Assembly (NCBI RefSeq): GCF_004339665.1
Contig: NZ_SMMU01000001.1
Span: 1 to 64,000 of the forward strand
Length of the DNA stretch: 64,000 nt
Origin: Azotobacter chroococcum
Lineage (GTDB): Bacteria > Pseudomonadota > Gammaproteobacteria > Pseudomonadales > Pseudomonadaceae
Reading direction: 5' to 3'
How positions within the stretch are numbered: position 1 is the first letter of the stretch; every line of letters begins with the position of its first letter. Below, one piece after another: positions 1 through 10,714 of the stretch. The position numbers were made by a program, and so were the translations under genes. The notes under the pieces were generated by a model that was not told the DNA's origin, searched no databases, and worked only from the letters and a program-made list of their open reading frames with translations.

Positions 1-25
1 AGAACAAGGAACGAGGAGAGAAGTT

Positions 26-142
26 TGGTCATTCCAAATGAACGACGAGCGACGCCGTGCTGCGCCAAACGGGCCCCGTCCCTTCGGGTTGCGCGGCAAA
101 TGCCGCCATGCGGCGTTGCGGGGCTTGGCAAGGGAATGACCA
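26..142. repeat. Candidate MITE-like inverted-repeat element
   Basis: A 10-base arm TGGTCATTCC at 26-35 is matched by its exact reverse complement GGAATGACCA at 133-142. This brackets 107 bases with no convincing gene. A second imperfect dyad (GGCAAATGCCGCC near 93-105 and GGCGGCATTTGGC near 166-178) overlaps the right side. The structure resembles a small non-autonomous repeat, but only one copy is visible in this window, so mobility is inference. Confidence 0.35.
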
Positions 143-215
143 TTGCCGGCGCCCCGCGCCTTGCCTGGCGGCATTTGGCGCGGCAACGCGGCTCACGCCA
201 AAACGTCAACAGGCC

Positions 216-1634
<1,419 letters not shown>

Positions 1635-1639
1635 TGTGG

Positions 1640-3031
1640 CTATCCCCCTTCTGCAATCCTGAAGACCAGACACACGTCGGTCCCCTCCTTTTCCCGGCTG
1701 TCCAGCCGGATGGCGCCGCCGAAGCGCTCCATGATCCGCTTGACCAGCACCAGCCCGACGCCAAGCCCGCCGCGCTTGGTGGTGTAGAAGGCCTTGAAGG
1801 CCATCGCCATCTGCTCCTGGGTCATGCCGTTGCCGCTGTCGCCGATGGTCAGGCGCAGACGCCGCTCGAGGGCGTCGACGGCGATGCGGACGCGCAGCGA
1901 GCCGCCCCGCGGCATGGCCTCGATGGCATTGGAGATCACGCTGTTGAGCACCTGGGCGAACAGCAGCCGGTGACTGAGCACCGCCGGCGCCGGCTGCGCC
2001 TGCCAGTCGACCTGGATGTTGGCGCTGCGGATCTGCCGCTCGAAGGCCTGCAGCACCTCGTCCACCGCGGCGACCGGGTCGACCGCCTCGCGCTCGCCGC
2101 AGAGCGGGCGGGAGGAAATCAGCAGCTCGCTGATGCACTTGGACAGGCGATCGACCTGGCTGATGATGTCCTCGATGTTCTTGCGCACCGGCAGCGCCTC
2201 CGCATCCAGCGCCAGCTCGGCACTGGAGCGGATCGCCGCGAGGGGGTTGCGCAGGCTGTGGGCCACCGCCGAGGACATTTCCCCCAGGGCCACCACCGTC
2301 TCGTTGGCGACCAGTTGCCGCTGCTGGGCGGCGAGCAGCCCCGACAGCCGCCAGATCATCCAGAACAGGCCGAGGTAGATCAGCACGCCGCCGAGCACCG
2401 CAGCCAGCCAGAACACCAGGTAGCTGCGCTGCAGCTGGGCGAGCAGGTCGACCGGCTCCTTGTGCAGCTCCAGCAGGGACTCCACCCGGCCCGTCTCGTC
2501 CCGCAGCGGGATGTAGTGCTCGACCTGGAGGCTTGCGGGCGGGCTGATGATGTTCGCGCCGCTCGCCTGGAAATGGCTGGCGGTGACCGTATCGCCGCAA
2601 TCGAAGGCTTCCTCGAGGCCCGGGCTGGCGCCTTTTTTGCCGATCAGTTGCGGATCGCTCGACCAGAAGATGACCCGGTCGGGGCCGTACAGGCTGGCCA
2701 ACTGTACATCGGGAAGATTGACGACATGCTCGAGGAACTCGCGCCGCCCGAACGCCTGCGGCAGCCCCCCGGAAGCGCTGCCCTCCTGCCCCGGCCCGAC
2801 AAGCCCCGCCTCCATCGGCATGGCCATCCCCGGCGCGGCATGGTAGCGCTCCATGGCGGCGATCGCGTGAACCGCCTGGGCTGTCAGCAGACCATCGCGC
2901 CGGACGTTCTCGATCAGCAGGAAACGGGTGGAAAGGATGGTCAGCGAGATGACGACCGTCGTGATGACGGCAAAACTGACCAGGGAGAACCATCTGATCA
3001 GGTTGAAACGCTTCGGGATCTCCGCGCCCAA
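1640..3031 (-). CDS. Sensor histidine kinase of two-component system
   Basis: A membrane sensor kinase of about 463 residues. One N-terminal membrane helix (about 12-38), a periplasmic sensor region and a second helix (about 197-221) precede the HisKA domain, whose H-box is SAVAHSLRNPLAAIR. The ATPase domain follows, with N-box SNAIEAM, GDSGNGM and a GLGVGL G-box. The TTG at 3029-3031 is preferred as start because GGAGG lies nine bases before it; the frame is open to a GTG at 3142, which has no such site. It pairs with the adjacent sigma-54 response regulator. No recognizable ligand-binding motif is visible in the periplasmic part, so the signal is unknown. Confidence 0.85.
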   Translation of the reverse strand: MGAEIPKRFNLIRWFSLVSFAVITTVVISLTILSTRFLLIENVRRDGLLTAQAVHAIAAMERYHAAPGMAMPMEAGLVGPGQEGSASGGLPQAFGRREFLEHVVNLPDVQLASLYGPDRVIFWSSDPQLIGKKGASPGLEEAFDCGDTVTASHFQASGANIISPPASLQVEHYIPLRDETGRVESLLELHKEPVDLLAQLQRSYLVFWLAAVLGGVLIYLGLFWMIWRLSGLLAAQQRQLVANETVVALGEMSSAVAHSLRNPLAAIRSSAELALDAEALPVRKNIEDIISQVDRLSKCISELLISSRPLCGEREAVDPVAAVDEVLQAFERQIRSANIQVDWQAQPAPAVLSHRLLFAQVLNSVISNAIEAMPRGGSLRVRIAVDALERRLRLTIGDSGNGMTQEQMAMAFKAFYTTKRGGLGVGLVLVKRIMERFGGAIRLDSREKEGTDVCLVFRIAEGG

Positions 3032-3325
3032 GATTGGTCGCCTCCATGCGAAGAAGGATGCCTCTGCGACCCCGACTGGCTCATCCGGTTTTTGTTTTTC
3101 TGCTGAGACCTTTATAGCCCATCGCCATGGGCACCCAAGCACGATTGGCGATTATGAACGTCGGTGCTTATTACGAGAGCCGCCAGCCTAGCGGCCCCAT
3201 GTGTCAGCTTCGGGTCAGCGCCGGCCCACTCCCCTGGACTGCACGAAACCTGTCGGCACCGTCGTGGACAGTAAAGCAGCGAAAAGTGGCCGCTGGCGTG
3301 AATGGGGTAGACCTGTGCACGCCCC

Positions 3326-3793
3326 TCAGTGCCGGTGCCCCGGGTGGTTGAGGGCACGCAGATACATCGCGCCGGCCAGCGGCAGTTCGCCATCCAGCTC
3401 GGCCAGGCTGGCGGTCTGCATCGGCAGCGGATCCTGCAGGTGACCGTGGATCAGCAGGCCGGCCAGGGCGCCGATGAAGGGCTGGTGGCTGACCAGCAGC
3501 AGCTCCTCCTCGCTGCGCTCGGCCAGGCGGTCGAGGGCCTGGCGTGGATCGTCGTCAGGAGTCAGCCAGTCCGCCACCGCCAGCTGCGGTGCGCTGTCGA
3601 GCAGCACCTCCAGCAGCTCGGCGGTCTGCCGGGCGCGCACATAGGGACTGCAGAGAATCGTCCGCAGCGGCCGGTGGGCCAGGTGCGCAGCCGCCTGGCG
3701 GACCTCCTTGCGGCCGTGCCGGGTCAGCTCGCGCTCGGCATCGGTGCGGGCGTGCGGCTCGGCCTCGCCATGTCGCAGCAGCCAGAGTTTCAT
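3326..3793 (-). CDS. sixA: Phosphohistidine phosphatase SixA
   Basis: A 155-residue histidine-phosphatase-fold protein beginning with the catalytic RHG motif (residues 7-9) and carrying a second histidine in LLVSHQPF. SixA-type enzymes remove phosphate from histidine phosphotransfer domains and the nitrogen phosphotransferase protein. The length matches the family. AAGGAG precedes the ATG, and the gene follows gpsA after 30 bases, so co-transcription is likely; this gpsA-sixA order is common in pseudomonads. A general phosphohistidine phosphatase of another subgroup cannot be excluded. Confidence 0.85.
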   Translation of the reverse strand: MKLWLLRHGEAEPHARTDAERELTRHGRKEVRQAAAHLAHRPLRTILCSPYVRARQTAELLEVLLDSAPQLAVADWLTPDDDPRQALDRLAERSEEELLLVSHQPFIGALAGLLIHGHLQDPLPMQTASLAELDGELPLAGAMYLRALNHPGHRH

Positions 3794-3823
3794 GGGGATC
3801 TCCTTGCCGGCTGGGGATCGGAA

Positions 3824-4846
3824 TCAGAAGCCGCTGGTGGAAATGAAGTCCACGTCGGTCTTCGGCTCGCCGGTCATCAGCGCCTCGATGACCTGCGCCA
3901 GGGTGCGTCCCTCGAAGAGAATGGCATGCAGGCCGGCGACCAGCGGCATGTAGACGCCGAGCTCCTCGGCCTTGGCCTTGAGCACCCGCAGGGTGTTGAC
4001 CCCTTCGGCCACCTCGCCGAGGCGCGCCACCGCCTCCTCCAGGCTGAGGCCCTGGCCGAGCGCGTAGCCCACCTGGTAGTTGCGGCTCTTCGGCGAGGTG
4101 CAGGTGACGATCAGGTCGCCGACCCCGGCCAGGCCGAGGAAGGTCATCGGGTTGGCGCCGAGCCGCACGGCGAAGCGGGTCATCTCGGCGAGGGCGCGGG
4201 TGACCAGCATGCTCTTGGTGTTCTCGCCCATGCCCAGCGAGGCGGCCATGCCGGCCATGATCGCGTAGACGTTCTTCAGCGCCCCGCCCAGCTCGGCGCC
4301 GAAGCGGTCGCCGCTGGCGTAGACGCGGAAGGTACGCCCGTGCAGCACGGCCTGCACCGCCCGGCACAGCGCCTCGTCCTCGCTGGCGATGACCGTGGCG
4401 GTCAGCGCATGCTCGGCGATCTCCCGCGCCAGGTTCGGCCCGGAGAGCACGCCGATGCGCGCCTGCGGCGCGATCTCCTCGATGATCTGGCTCATCAGCT
4501 TGAAGCTCTGCGCCTCGATCCCCTTGGTGGTGCTGACCAGCATCTTCCCGGCCAGCAGCCCGGACACCGGCTGCAGCACCTGGCGCAGGGCGCTGGAGGG
4601 CAGCACGACGAAGATCAGCTCGCTGTCCGCAATCGTCGCGGCGAGGTCGGTGACCGGCTCGACGCCGGGAAGCACCTTGACCCCCTTCAGGTAGCGCGGA
4701 TTCTCCCGCTGCGTGCGGATCGCCTCGGCCTGCGCCGGATCGCGCATCCACAGCCGCACGGCGTGGCCGTTCTCCGCCAGCAGGTTGGCCAGCGCCGTGC
4801 CGAAGCTGCCGCCGCCGAGCACCGCGATAGGTTGTCTTGCAGTCAT
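3824..4846 (-). CDS. gpsA: Glycerol-3-phosphate dehydrogenase [NAD(P)+]
   Basis: This 340-residue cytosolic enzyme reduces dihydroxyacetone phosphate to sn-glycerol 3-phosphate, the backbone for phospholipids. The N-terminal Rossmann motif [10 protein letters not shown] is present, followed by the STTKGIE segment and the C-terminal helical domain with GENTKSML and [11 protein letters not shown]. The ATG at 4844-4846 is preceded by a strong GGAGGA site, so the longer open frame upstream is not used. It is transcribed divergently from fabA and probably together with sixA. Confidence 0.95.
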   Translation of the reverse strand: MTARQPIAVLGGGSFGTALANLLAENGHAVRLWMRDPAQAEAIRTQRENPRYLKGVKVLPGVEPVTDLAATIADSELIFVVLPSSALRQVLQPVSGLLAGKMLVSTTKGIEAQSFKLMSQIIEEIAPQARIGVLSGPNLAREIAEHALTATVIASEDEALCRAVQAVLHGRTFRVYASGDRFGAELGGALKNVYAIMAGMAASLGMGENTKSMLVTRALAEMTRFAVRLGANPMTFLGLAGVGDLIVTCTSPKSRNYQVGYALGQGLSLEEAVARLGEVAEGVNTLRVLKAKAEELGVYMPLVAGLHAILFEGRTLAQVIEALMTGEPKTDVDFISTSGF

Positions 4847-5220
4847 CTCGTTCCTCCAGTACGGCAATGGGACGGCATTATACGGGGCGGGGCCGCGACG
4901 ACCAGTCATCGGTTGTCCCTTGTGCGGGCGCAGCCACTGGCGTAAGCATTTTGAAACGCAGGCAAGCTTCCCCAGGCCGCTCGATGGCCCTTCCTCCGGT
5001 CAACAAGTGATAAACTAGACAATTACGGCCGACTCTCGTCATTCCGCCCCCCATGCCTTGTGCTGCCGGCCGCGACGCCAGGGCAAGGATGACCGCGCTC
5101 GGCACTGTGACTTTCAACATCAGGCAACAGTCTATGACTAGGCTGCCGAATCATAGCCCCGTTGCCTGCGGCCACCAGACGTTTCGTCCGCCTTCACGAA
5201 CGGACTATTGAGGAACTTGC
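4847..5220. other. Divergent intergenic region gpsA/fabA
   Basis: This 374-base stretch has no gene and must hold the outward promoters of gpsA and fabA. An AT-richer patch around 5008-5025 (including TAAACT) could be a fabA -10 region, but no convincing -35 hexamer lies at proper spacing. The most distinct structure is the nested dyad at 5123-5166, listed separately. Confidence 0.5.
5123..5166. promoter_or_regulatory. Nested inverted repeat in fabA leader
   Basis: Two arms pair with two others: GGCAAC (5123-5128) with GTTGCC (5161-5166), and CTATGA (5132-5137) with TCATAG (5151-5156). This gives a possible stem-loop with an internal bulge that ends 54 bases before the fabA ATG. No T-tract follows, so it is not a simple terminator. 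It could be a leader-RNA structure or a repressor site; the function is inferred only. Confidence 0.35.
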
Positions 5221-5736
5221 ATGACCAAACAAAACGCCTATACCCAGGAAGACCTGCTGCGCTGCGCTCGCGGCGAGCTGTTCGGTCCGGGTAATGCGCA
5301 ACTGCCCGCCCCCAATATGTTGATGGTCGATCGCATCACGCATATCAGCGAGACCGGCGGCAAGTACGGCAAGGGCGAAATGGTCGCCGAACTGGACATC
5401 AACCCCGACCTGTGGTTCTTCGCCTGCCACTTCGAAGGGGATCCGGTCATGCCGGGCTGCCTCGGCCTCGACGCCATGTGGCAGCTGGTCGGCTTCTACC
5501 TGGGCTGGCAGGGCAATCCGGGCCGTGGCCGGGCCCTGGGCTCGGGTGAAGTCAAATTCTTCGGCCAGGTGCTGCCGACGGCGAAGAAACTCACCTACAA
5601 CATCCACATCAAGCGCACCATCAGCCGTTCGCTGATCCTCGGCATCGCCGACGGCACCGTCAGCGTCGATGGCCGCGAGATCTACAGTGCCGAAGGCCTG
5701 CGCGTCGGCCTGTTCACCTCTACCGACAGCTTCTGA
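5221..5736 (+). CDS. fabA: 3-hydroxydecanoyl-ACP dehydratase/isomerase FabA
   Basis: A 171-residue hot-dog-fold enzyme that dehydrates 3-hydroxydecanoyl-ACP and isomerizes trans-2- to cis-3-decenoyl-ACP, the branch point to unsaturated fatty acids. The catalytic pair is at the canonical FabA positions: His70 in [12 protein letters not shown] and Asp84 in LGLDAMW. It lies 11 bases before fabB, forming the classic fabAB operon of gamma-proteobacteria that carry the anaerobic unsaturated fatty acid pathway. Length and motifs are fully typical. Confidence 0.98.
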   Translation: MTKQNAYTQEDLLRCARGELFGPGNAQLPAPNMLMVDRITHISETGGKYGKGEMVAELDINPDLWFFACHFEGDPVMPGCLGLDAMWQLVGFYLGWQGNPGRGRALGSGEVKFFGQVLPTAKKLTYNIHIKRTISRSLILGIADGTVSVDGREIYSAEGLRVGLFTSTDSF

Positions 5737-5747
5737 AGGACATCCAC

Positions 5748-6965
5748 ATGCGTCGCGTCGTGATCACTGGCCTCGGCATCGTATCCTGCCTGGGCAATGA
5801 CAAGGACACCGTATCCGCCAACCTGCGTGCCGGCCGGCCAGGGATTCGCTACAACCCCGCCTACGCCGAAATGGGCCTGCGCAGCCAGGTGTCCGGCTCC
5901 GTCGACCTGGATCTGGAAGCGCTGATCGACCGCAAGGTCTACCGCTTCATGGGTGACGCCGCCGCCTTCGCCTACCTGTCCATGGAACAGGCGATCAAGG
6001 ATGCCGGCCTGACCGCGGAAGAGATCTCCAGCCCGCGCGTCGGCCTGATCGCCGGCTCCGGCGGCGCCTCCACCTTCAACCAGATGGAGGCCATGGATAT
6101 CCTGCGCGAGAAGGGCGTCAAGCGCGTCGGCCCGTACCGCGTGCCACGCACCATGGGCAGCACCGTTTCCGCCTGCCTGGCCACCCCCTTCAAGATCAAG
6201 GGCGTGAACTACTCGATCTCCTCGGCCTGCGCCACCAGCGCCCACTGCATCGGCAGCGCCATGGAGCAGATCCTGATGGGCAAGCAGGACATGGTCTTCG
6301 CCGGCGGCGGCGAAGAGGAGCACTGGAGCCAGAGCTTCCTGTTCGACGCCATGGGCGCGCTGTCCACCCAGTACAACGCCACCCCGGAAAAGGCCTCGCG
6401 CGCCTACGACGCCAAGCGTGACGGCTTCGTCATCGCCGGCGGCGGCGGCATGGTGGTGGTCGAGGAACTGGAGCACGCGCTCAAGCGCGGCGCGAAGATC
6501 TACGCCGAGATCGTCGGCTACGGCGCCACCTCCGACGGCTACGACATGGTCGCGCCGAGCGGCGAAGGCGCGGTGCGCTGCATGCAGCTGGCGCTGGCCA
6601 CGGTCGACACCCCGATCGACTACCTGAACACCCACGGCACCTCGACCCCGGTCGGCGACCTGGCCGAGGCCAAGGCGGTGCGTACCGTGTTCGGCGACAA
6701 GGCCCCGGCGATCAGCTCGACCAAGAGCCTGTCCGGCCACTCGCTGGGCGCCGCCGGTGTGCAGGAAGCGATCTACAGCCTGCTGATGATGGAAGGCAAC
6801 TTCATCGCCGGCTCGGCCAACATCGAGGAGCTGGACCCGGAAGTGGCCGACCTGCCGATCGTCCAGAAGACCCGCGAGAACGTCACCCTGAACACCGTGA
6901 TGAGCAACAGCTTCGGCTTCGGCGGCACCAACGCCACCCTGGTGCTCAAGCGCTGGCAGGGCTGA
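5748..6965 (+). CDS. fabB: 3-oxoacyl-ACP synthase I FabB
   Basis: This 405-residue beta-ketoacyl-ACP synthase elongates the cis-unsaturated acyl chains produced by FabA. The catalytic triad is visible: Cys161 in [10 protein letters not shown], His in [11 protein letters not shown] and His in [11 protein letters not shown]. It is the second gene of the fabAB operon and is followed within 30 bases by a strong hairpin terminator. Nothing unusual was seen. Confidence 0.98.
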   Translation: MRRVVITGLGIVSCLGNDKDTVSANLRAGRPGIRYNPAYAEMGLRSQVSGSVDLDLEALIDRKVYRFMGDAAAFAYLSMEQAIKDAGLTAEEISSPRVGLIAGSGGASTFNQMEAMDILREKGVKRVGPYRVPRTMGSTVSACLATPFKIKGVNYSISSACATSAHCIGSAMEQILMGKQDMVFAGGGEEEHWSQSFLFDAMGALSTQYNATPEKASRAYDAKRDGFVIAGGGGMVVVEELEHALKRGAKIYAEIVGYGATSDGYDMVAPSGEGAVRCMQLALATVDTPIDYLNTHGTSTPVGDLAEAKAVRTVFGDKAPAISSTKSLSGHSLGAAGVQEAIYSLLMMEGNFIAGSANIEELDPEVADLPIVQKTRENVTLNTVMSNSFGFGGTNATLVLKRWQG

Positions 6966-6993
6966 ATCCCGCCCCGCCCATGACGCAGATGCA

Positions 6994-7017
6994 GACGCCC
7001 CGCTTTGCCGGGGCGTC
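6994..7017. terminator. Hairpin terminator between fabB and the pseudopilin operon
   Basis: A perfect 9-bp stem, GACGCCCCG (6994-7002) and CGGGGCGTC (7009-7017), with the loop CTTTGC. It sits between the convergent ends of fabB (6965) and the secretion operon (7033). Only a short CTGCTTT follows on the plus strand, so termination may be bidirectional but moderate. Confidence 0.7.
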
Positions 7018-7032
7018 CTGCTTTGCGGCGCC

Positions 7033-7497
7033 CTATTCCTGCCGGAACGACGGTTCGGCGACGAATTGCCAGTCGGCATAGCGGGTCATCCCCTCGAAAT
7101 CCTCCCAGCCCGGCGGAAAGTTCGCGCTCTTCAGCGGGCGCCGTTCGGACAGGCTGTAGACTCCGGCGATGCGCCCGTCGGTCGAGCGGACCAGCCCCCA
7201 CTCGCGGCTGCCGGTGACCGGGTCGGCGTAGAGCCGGCGCAGGTGGCGCTGGCGCTTGATCTGCCGGCGGTCCTCCAGCAGCTCCTCGAGGCTCTGCGGA
7301 TACTGGGCGATGCCCGGCGAGTGACGGTAGTAGCTGCGCAGCGCCATGGCGTACTGGTTGCCGATCCACAGCAGGTCGCGCTCCCGGGCGCGCTGGCTGG
7401 CGGTCGACCACAGCTGGCCGGCCGCGGCCAGCGCGCCGCCCATCAGCGCGACGAGAAACAGCACGCCCAGGTAGGTGAAGCCCCGCTGGCCGCGCAT
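7033..7497 (-). CDS. Type II secretion/type IV pilus pseudopilin
   Basis: A protein of about 154 residues with a class III prepilin leader: basic MRGQRG, then the cleavage-type sequence GFTYLGVLFLVALMGG. The usual Glu5 of mature pilins is absent at this position, which is atypical of major pseudopilins. The rest contains WGLVRSTDGRIAGVYSLS, the kind of C-terminal conserved patch found in GspG-like proteins. It is the last gene of the operon, five bases after the preceding stop. An alternative ATG six codons upstream would overlap the previous gene. Likely a minor pseudopilin. Confidence 0.75.
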   Translation of the reverse strand: MRGQRGFTYLGVLFLVALMGGALAAAGQLWSTASQRARERDLLWIGNQYAMALRSYYRHSPGIAQYPQSLEELLEDRRQIKRQRHLRRLYADPVTGSREWGLVRSTDGRIAGVYSLSERRPLKSANFPPGWEDFEGMTRYADWQFVAEPSFRQE

Positions 7498-7501
7498 CGG
7501 A

Positions 7502-7876
7502 TCACCACTCGGCATACAGGCTGCCGTCCTTGGCCCGCCCGTCCGCGCCGCTCCTGACGTCGGCGACGCTGCCGGGAACCCCTTCGGGCGGTGGCAATAC
7601 CACCCACTGGTCGCTGCGCTCACTGATCGGATCCACCGGCAGGTTGCGCAGGTAGCGCTGCTCCACCAGCGCCTCGAGGCTCTCCGGATAGCTGCCGGTG
7701 TCGCCATAGTACTGGTCCAGGGCATCGCGCATCACCGCCAGGCTCTGCTTGAGGGTGGTCTCCCGGGAATACTCAAGGCTGGAGAAATAGCGCGGCACGG
7801 CGATGGTCAGCAGGCTGGCGATGATCGCCATGACCACCAGCAGCTCAATCAGGGTGAATCCGGCCTGTCGTCGCAT
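7502..7876 (-). CDS. GspG-like pseudopilin
   Basis: This 124-residue protein has a textbook prepilin leader: MRRQAG followed by FTLIELLVVMAIIASLLTIA with Glu5 of the mature protein. Prepilin peptidase should cleave it after the Gly. The soluble part has the GspG-type pattern of a helix, a loop with YPESLEALVEQRYLRNLPVDP and a C-terminal strand. ATG 7874-7876 was chosen over the GTG three codons upstream because GGGGAG sits just ahead of it. It is the middle of three consecutive pseudopilin genes that could form the fibre tip or body. Confidence 0.85.
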   Translation of the reverse strand: MRRQAGFTLIELLVVMAIIASLLTIAVPRYFSSLEYSRETTLKQSLAVMRDALDQYYGDTGSYPESLEALVEQRYLRNLPVDPISERSDQWVVLPPPEGVPGSVADVRSGADGRAKDGSLYAEW

Positions 7877-7878
7877 AA

Positions 7879-8352
7879 CTACCACTCCCCGTACGGAATG
7901 CCGTTGAGCCCGCGGCTTTCGGACAGCGAATGGACGTCGAAGACGTCCTCGCCCTCCTGCGGGTTCTCCGCGGAACTGTCGTAGCTGCGCAGCCCCCAGC
8001 TCTCCAGCGCGCTTGTGCCCGGCTCGGCGAAGGGGTCGCGGGGAATCCGCCGGAGGAAATAGAGCTTGCTCCCCGACGGGTTGCGCAGATCGCGGACGCC
8101 CTCCACCAGCACCTCCAGCGTGGGCGGATAGCCGCTGCCGAGGGCGGACTTCTCGATGAAGCCGGCGTCGGCCGCCTGCTTGTAGGCGTCGATGGCGTCG
8201 CGGATGCGGTACAACGCGGTTTTCAGCTCCTGCTCCTTGCCGCGGCGAATCACCGTCTCGGTCAGCGGCGCGGCCATGCCGACCAGCAGCCCGAGGATCG
8301 CCAGGGCGATCACCAGCTCGAGCAGCGAGAAGCCGCGCGCCCTGCTCCTCAT
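7879..8352 (-). CDS. Pseudopilin (GspG/GspH-like)
   Basis: A 157-residue protein with the leader MRSRARG and mature start FSLLELVIALAILGLLVGMA (Glu5 present), a type IV prepilin signature. The body contains YPPTLEVLVEGVRDLRNP and RRIPRDPFAEPG, similar to the calcium-loop region of GspG proteins. Its ATG overlaps the secretin stop codon (ATGA), showing translational coupling. Both this and the next gene have a WG-LRS/WVVLP-type C-terminal region, so the three pseudopilins probably arose by duplication. Confidence 0.85.
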   Translation of the reverse strand: MRSRARGFSLLELVIALAILGLLVGMAAPLTETVIRRGKEQELKTALYRIRDAIDAYKQAADAGFIEKSALGSGYPPTLEVLVEGVRDLRNPSGSKLYFLRRIPRDPFAEPGTSALESWGLRSYDSSAENPQEGEDVFDVHSLSESRGLNGIPYGEW

Positions 8353-10193
8353 GGCTGATCCAGCCCGGCGGCGGCCAGCGGCTCGGCGCCCGGCCGGTGC
8401 CGGCTGGCCTCGCCCTCGCGGGGCAGCGCGGCCGGCCGCAGGCGCAGGCCGCTCTCGGTGCCGGACTCGAACTCCATGTCGTAGGGGCTCTGGTACGGCA
8501 GGTTGCGCACGATGTGCGGGGTGATCGACAGCACCAGCTCGGACTTGCTCAGAGTGTCCTTGTTGCTGCCGAACAGCCGGCCGAGGCCGGGGATGTCGCC
8601 GAGACCGGGAATGCGGTCGCCCGACTTGCCGTGGTCGTTGCGCATCAGCCCGGCCAGCACCTGGGTTTCGCCGTTGCGCAGGCGCAGGGTGGTGACCGCG
8701 TTGCGGGTGTCCACCTGGACCGGAATGGTCCCGGCCGCGGTGGCCGGCTGCTGGGTCGCGTTGCTCACCTCCAGCCCCACCTTGATGGCCACCTCGTCGT
8801 TCAGGTGGATGGTCGGCTCGACCTCCAGCTTCAGGCCCACGTCCAGGTAGGTGATGCTCTCGGTGATCACCGGCCCCTGGGTCGAGGGCGTCGAGGTGGC
8901 GCTGACTACCGGCACCCGCTCGCCGATGTGGATGCGCGCCTGCTCGCGGTTGCTCACCCGCAGCACCGGGCTGGCCAAGGTGTTGATGTCGCTGTCGTTG
9001 GCGTTGATCTTCAGGGTCGGCGAGGGCGAGAAGTTGATGCGGTCGGAATTGATCCCGCGCAGCTGGCCGAGGATGCTCACCGCGCTGCCGCCGTCCTCGG
9101 TGAGGATGCCGAAGGTGTTCGGCCACTGCAGGCCGAGGTCGAGGATGCGCTTGCGCGAGACTTCCATCACCTCCAGTTCCAGCACCACCTCAGGGTTGGC
9201 CTGGTCCTGGGCCTGGAACAGCCGCTCGGCCAGATGCACCGCATCCGGCGTGTCGCGCATGGTCAGGGTGTTGAGGCGCTCGTCGACGAACACGTCGCGG
9301 GTCTTGAGCAGGGTCTTGACCATGTTCAGTGCGGTGTTGGCGTCGGTGTTGGTCAGGTAGAAGGTCCTCAGCACCAGCTCCTGGTAGTCCTTGAGCTTCT
9401 GCGGGGTGTTCGGGTAGATGACGATGGTGTTGTCGTTGACCATCTTCTGCTTCAGCTGGCTCTGCTGCAGCAGCAGGTCCACCGCATCCTCGATGGCCAC
9501 CTGGCGGACGTAGATGGTCGCCTTGAGGTCCGGGCGCACGTCCTGGTCGAAGATGAAGTTCATCCCTGCGGTCTGCGCCAGCACCTCGAACACCAGCTTC
9601 AGGTTGGCCTCGCGGAACTCCAGGCTCACCGGTTTCTGCAGCCTGGAGCGCAGCTGCGGATAGGCGACGGCGGTCTGCGCGCGGGTTCCCTCGATGCCCT
9701 CCTGCAGGGCCAGCGCGCCCTCGTGCCGCGGCTCCAGGGTGAGGATCGAGCGCACCAGCCGTTCGGCCCCGGCCAGGTCGCCGCGGGCCAGGGCCAGCTC
9801 GGCCTGGCGGTACTGCTCGGCGACATTGCGCAGCTGGACGATCTGGCGCATGCCCTCGCGGGCCCGGGCGTTGCCCGGCTCGATGCCCAGCACCCGCTGG
9901 AAGGCGGCCTGCGCCGCCTCGTTGTTACCCGCGGCGCGCGCCTGCTCGGCCTGGGCCAGCAGCCGGGTGACCACCACTGCCCGCTGGGTGGTCAGGGCGA
10001 TCTGCGCGCCGGGATCCTGCGAATTCTCATGCGCCGCCTCGGCCAGTTGCGCCAGGCCTTCCTCGTACTTGCCCTGGTCGATCAGGGCGATACCCTCCTT
10101 GCCCGGCTGCCCGGCGCAGCCGGACAGCAGCACGCTCCCCAGCAGCACGGGCAACCAGAGGGCGCTTGCAGCCTTGCGCGTTGCGATGATCAT
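8349..10193 (-). CDS. Secretin-family outer-membrane lipoprotein (GspD/PilQ/MshL-like)
   Basis: A 614-residue protein that should form the outer-membrane pore of the system. A lipoprotein signal peptide ends in the lipobox LSGC. It is followed by TPR-like helices (about 35-180), an STN/secretin N-domain region with VSLEFREANLKLVFEVLAQ, and the secretin core with VPVVSATST, VGLKLEVEPTIH and the closing GLGDIPGLGRLFGS...LVLSITPHIVR block. The TPR insert and lipidation differ from classic GspD and resemble MSHA/T4P secretins. It overlaps neighbours by 4 bases on both sides. Confidence 0.9.
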   Translation of the reverse strand: MIIATRKAASALWLPVLLGSVLLSGCAGQPGKEGIALIDQGKYEEGLAQLAEAAHENSQDPGAQIALTTQRAVVVTRLLAQAEQARAAGNNEAAQAAFQRVLGIEPGNARAREGMRQIVQLRNVAEQYRQAELALARGDLAGAERLVRSILTLEPRHEGALALQEGIEGTRAQTAVAYPQLRSRLQKPVSLEFREANLKLVFEVLAQTAGMNFIFDQDVRPDLKATIYVRQVAIEDAVDLLLQQSQLKQKMVNDNTIVIYPNTPQKLKDYQELVLRTFYLTNTDANTALNMVKTLLKTRDVFVDERLNTLTMRDTPDAVHLAERLFQAQDQANPEVVLELEVMEVSRKRILDLGLQWPNTFGILTEDGGSAVSILGQLRGINSDRINFSPSPTLKINANDSDINTLASPVLRVSNREQARIHIGERVPVVSATSTPSTQGPVITESITYLDVGLKLEVEPTIHLNDEVAIKVGLEVSNATQQPATAAGTIPVQVDTRNAVTTLRLRNGETQVLAGLMRNDHGKSGDRIPGLGDIPGLGRLFGSNKDTLSKSELVLSITPHIVRNLPYQSPYDMEFESGTESGLRLRPAALPREGEASRHRPGAEPLAAAGLDQP

Positions 10194-10714
10194 GGATGGT
10201 CCCCCACGGACAGCGACTGGGTCTGTTTCAGCGGCAGATAGACGAAGGTCAGCTCGTCGGCGGCGATCTTCTCCACCCGGTAGGTGCCGTCGATCACGTC
10301 GCCGGCCTGCACCGTGTGCAGGCGGTCGCCGCGCAGCAGAAAGACCCTGAGGCGGACGCTGTCGTCCAGCCTGCCGATGAACTCGAAGGGCAGCGGCGGC
10401 GCGGCCGCTGGCGGCGGAGGCAAGGCGGCGGCCGCCACCGGCGGTGCGGCATCGGAAGCACGGCGAGGCGGCGCACGCCAGCTGCGCGCGGCGAACAGAT
10501 CCGCCTGCGGCACCGCCCCGCTCGCCGCTCCGCCCCGCAACGCCCGGGCCTCCGGCGCGGCGACGGCCAAGCCCTCCGCCGCCGGCACCGGCCGGCCGCG
10601 CGGCACCACCGCCAGAGACTCGGCCTCCTCCTGCGGGAAGAATTCGGGCAGCAGCGCCAGCAGTCCCGCAACACCGAGGAAGGCCAGCCAGCCCAGCAGC
10701 CGTCGCCTGTCCAT
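10190..10714 (-). CDS. PilP/GspC-like inner-membrane linker protein
   Basis: About 174 residues: a short cytoplasmic start, one membrane helix (LLGWLAFLGVAGLLALL), a long Ala/Pro-rich periplasmic linker (about 40-115) and a small C-terminal beta domain with FEFIGRLDDSVRLRVFLLRGDRLHTVQAGDVIDGTYRV (shown in part by position). That domain resembles the homology region that docks PilP or GspC to the secretin. Two GTG codons precede the ATG in frame and could also start it. It sits between the secretin and PilO-like genes, as pilP does in pil operons. Confidence 0.65.
   Translation of the reverse strand: MDRRRLLGWLAFLGVAGLLALLPEFFPQEEAESLAVVPRGRPVPAAEGLAVAAPEARALRGGAASGAVPQADLFAARSWRAPPRRASDAAPPVAAAALPPPPAAAPPLPFEFIGRLDDSVRLRVFLLRGDRLHTVQAGDVIDGTYRVEKIAADELTFVYLPLKQTQSLSVGDHP

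Noticed and set aside
3112-3393. Short minus-strand frame between sixA and the sensor kinase
   Set aside because: No ribosome site, no similarity, and it overlaps the start of sixA's 3' region; most likely chance.
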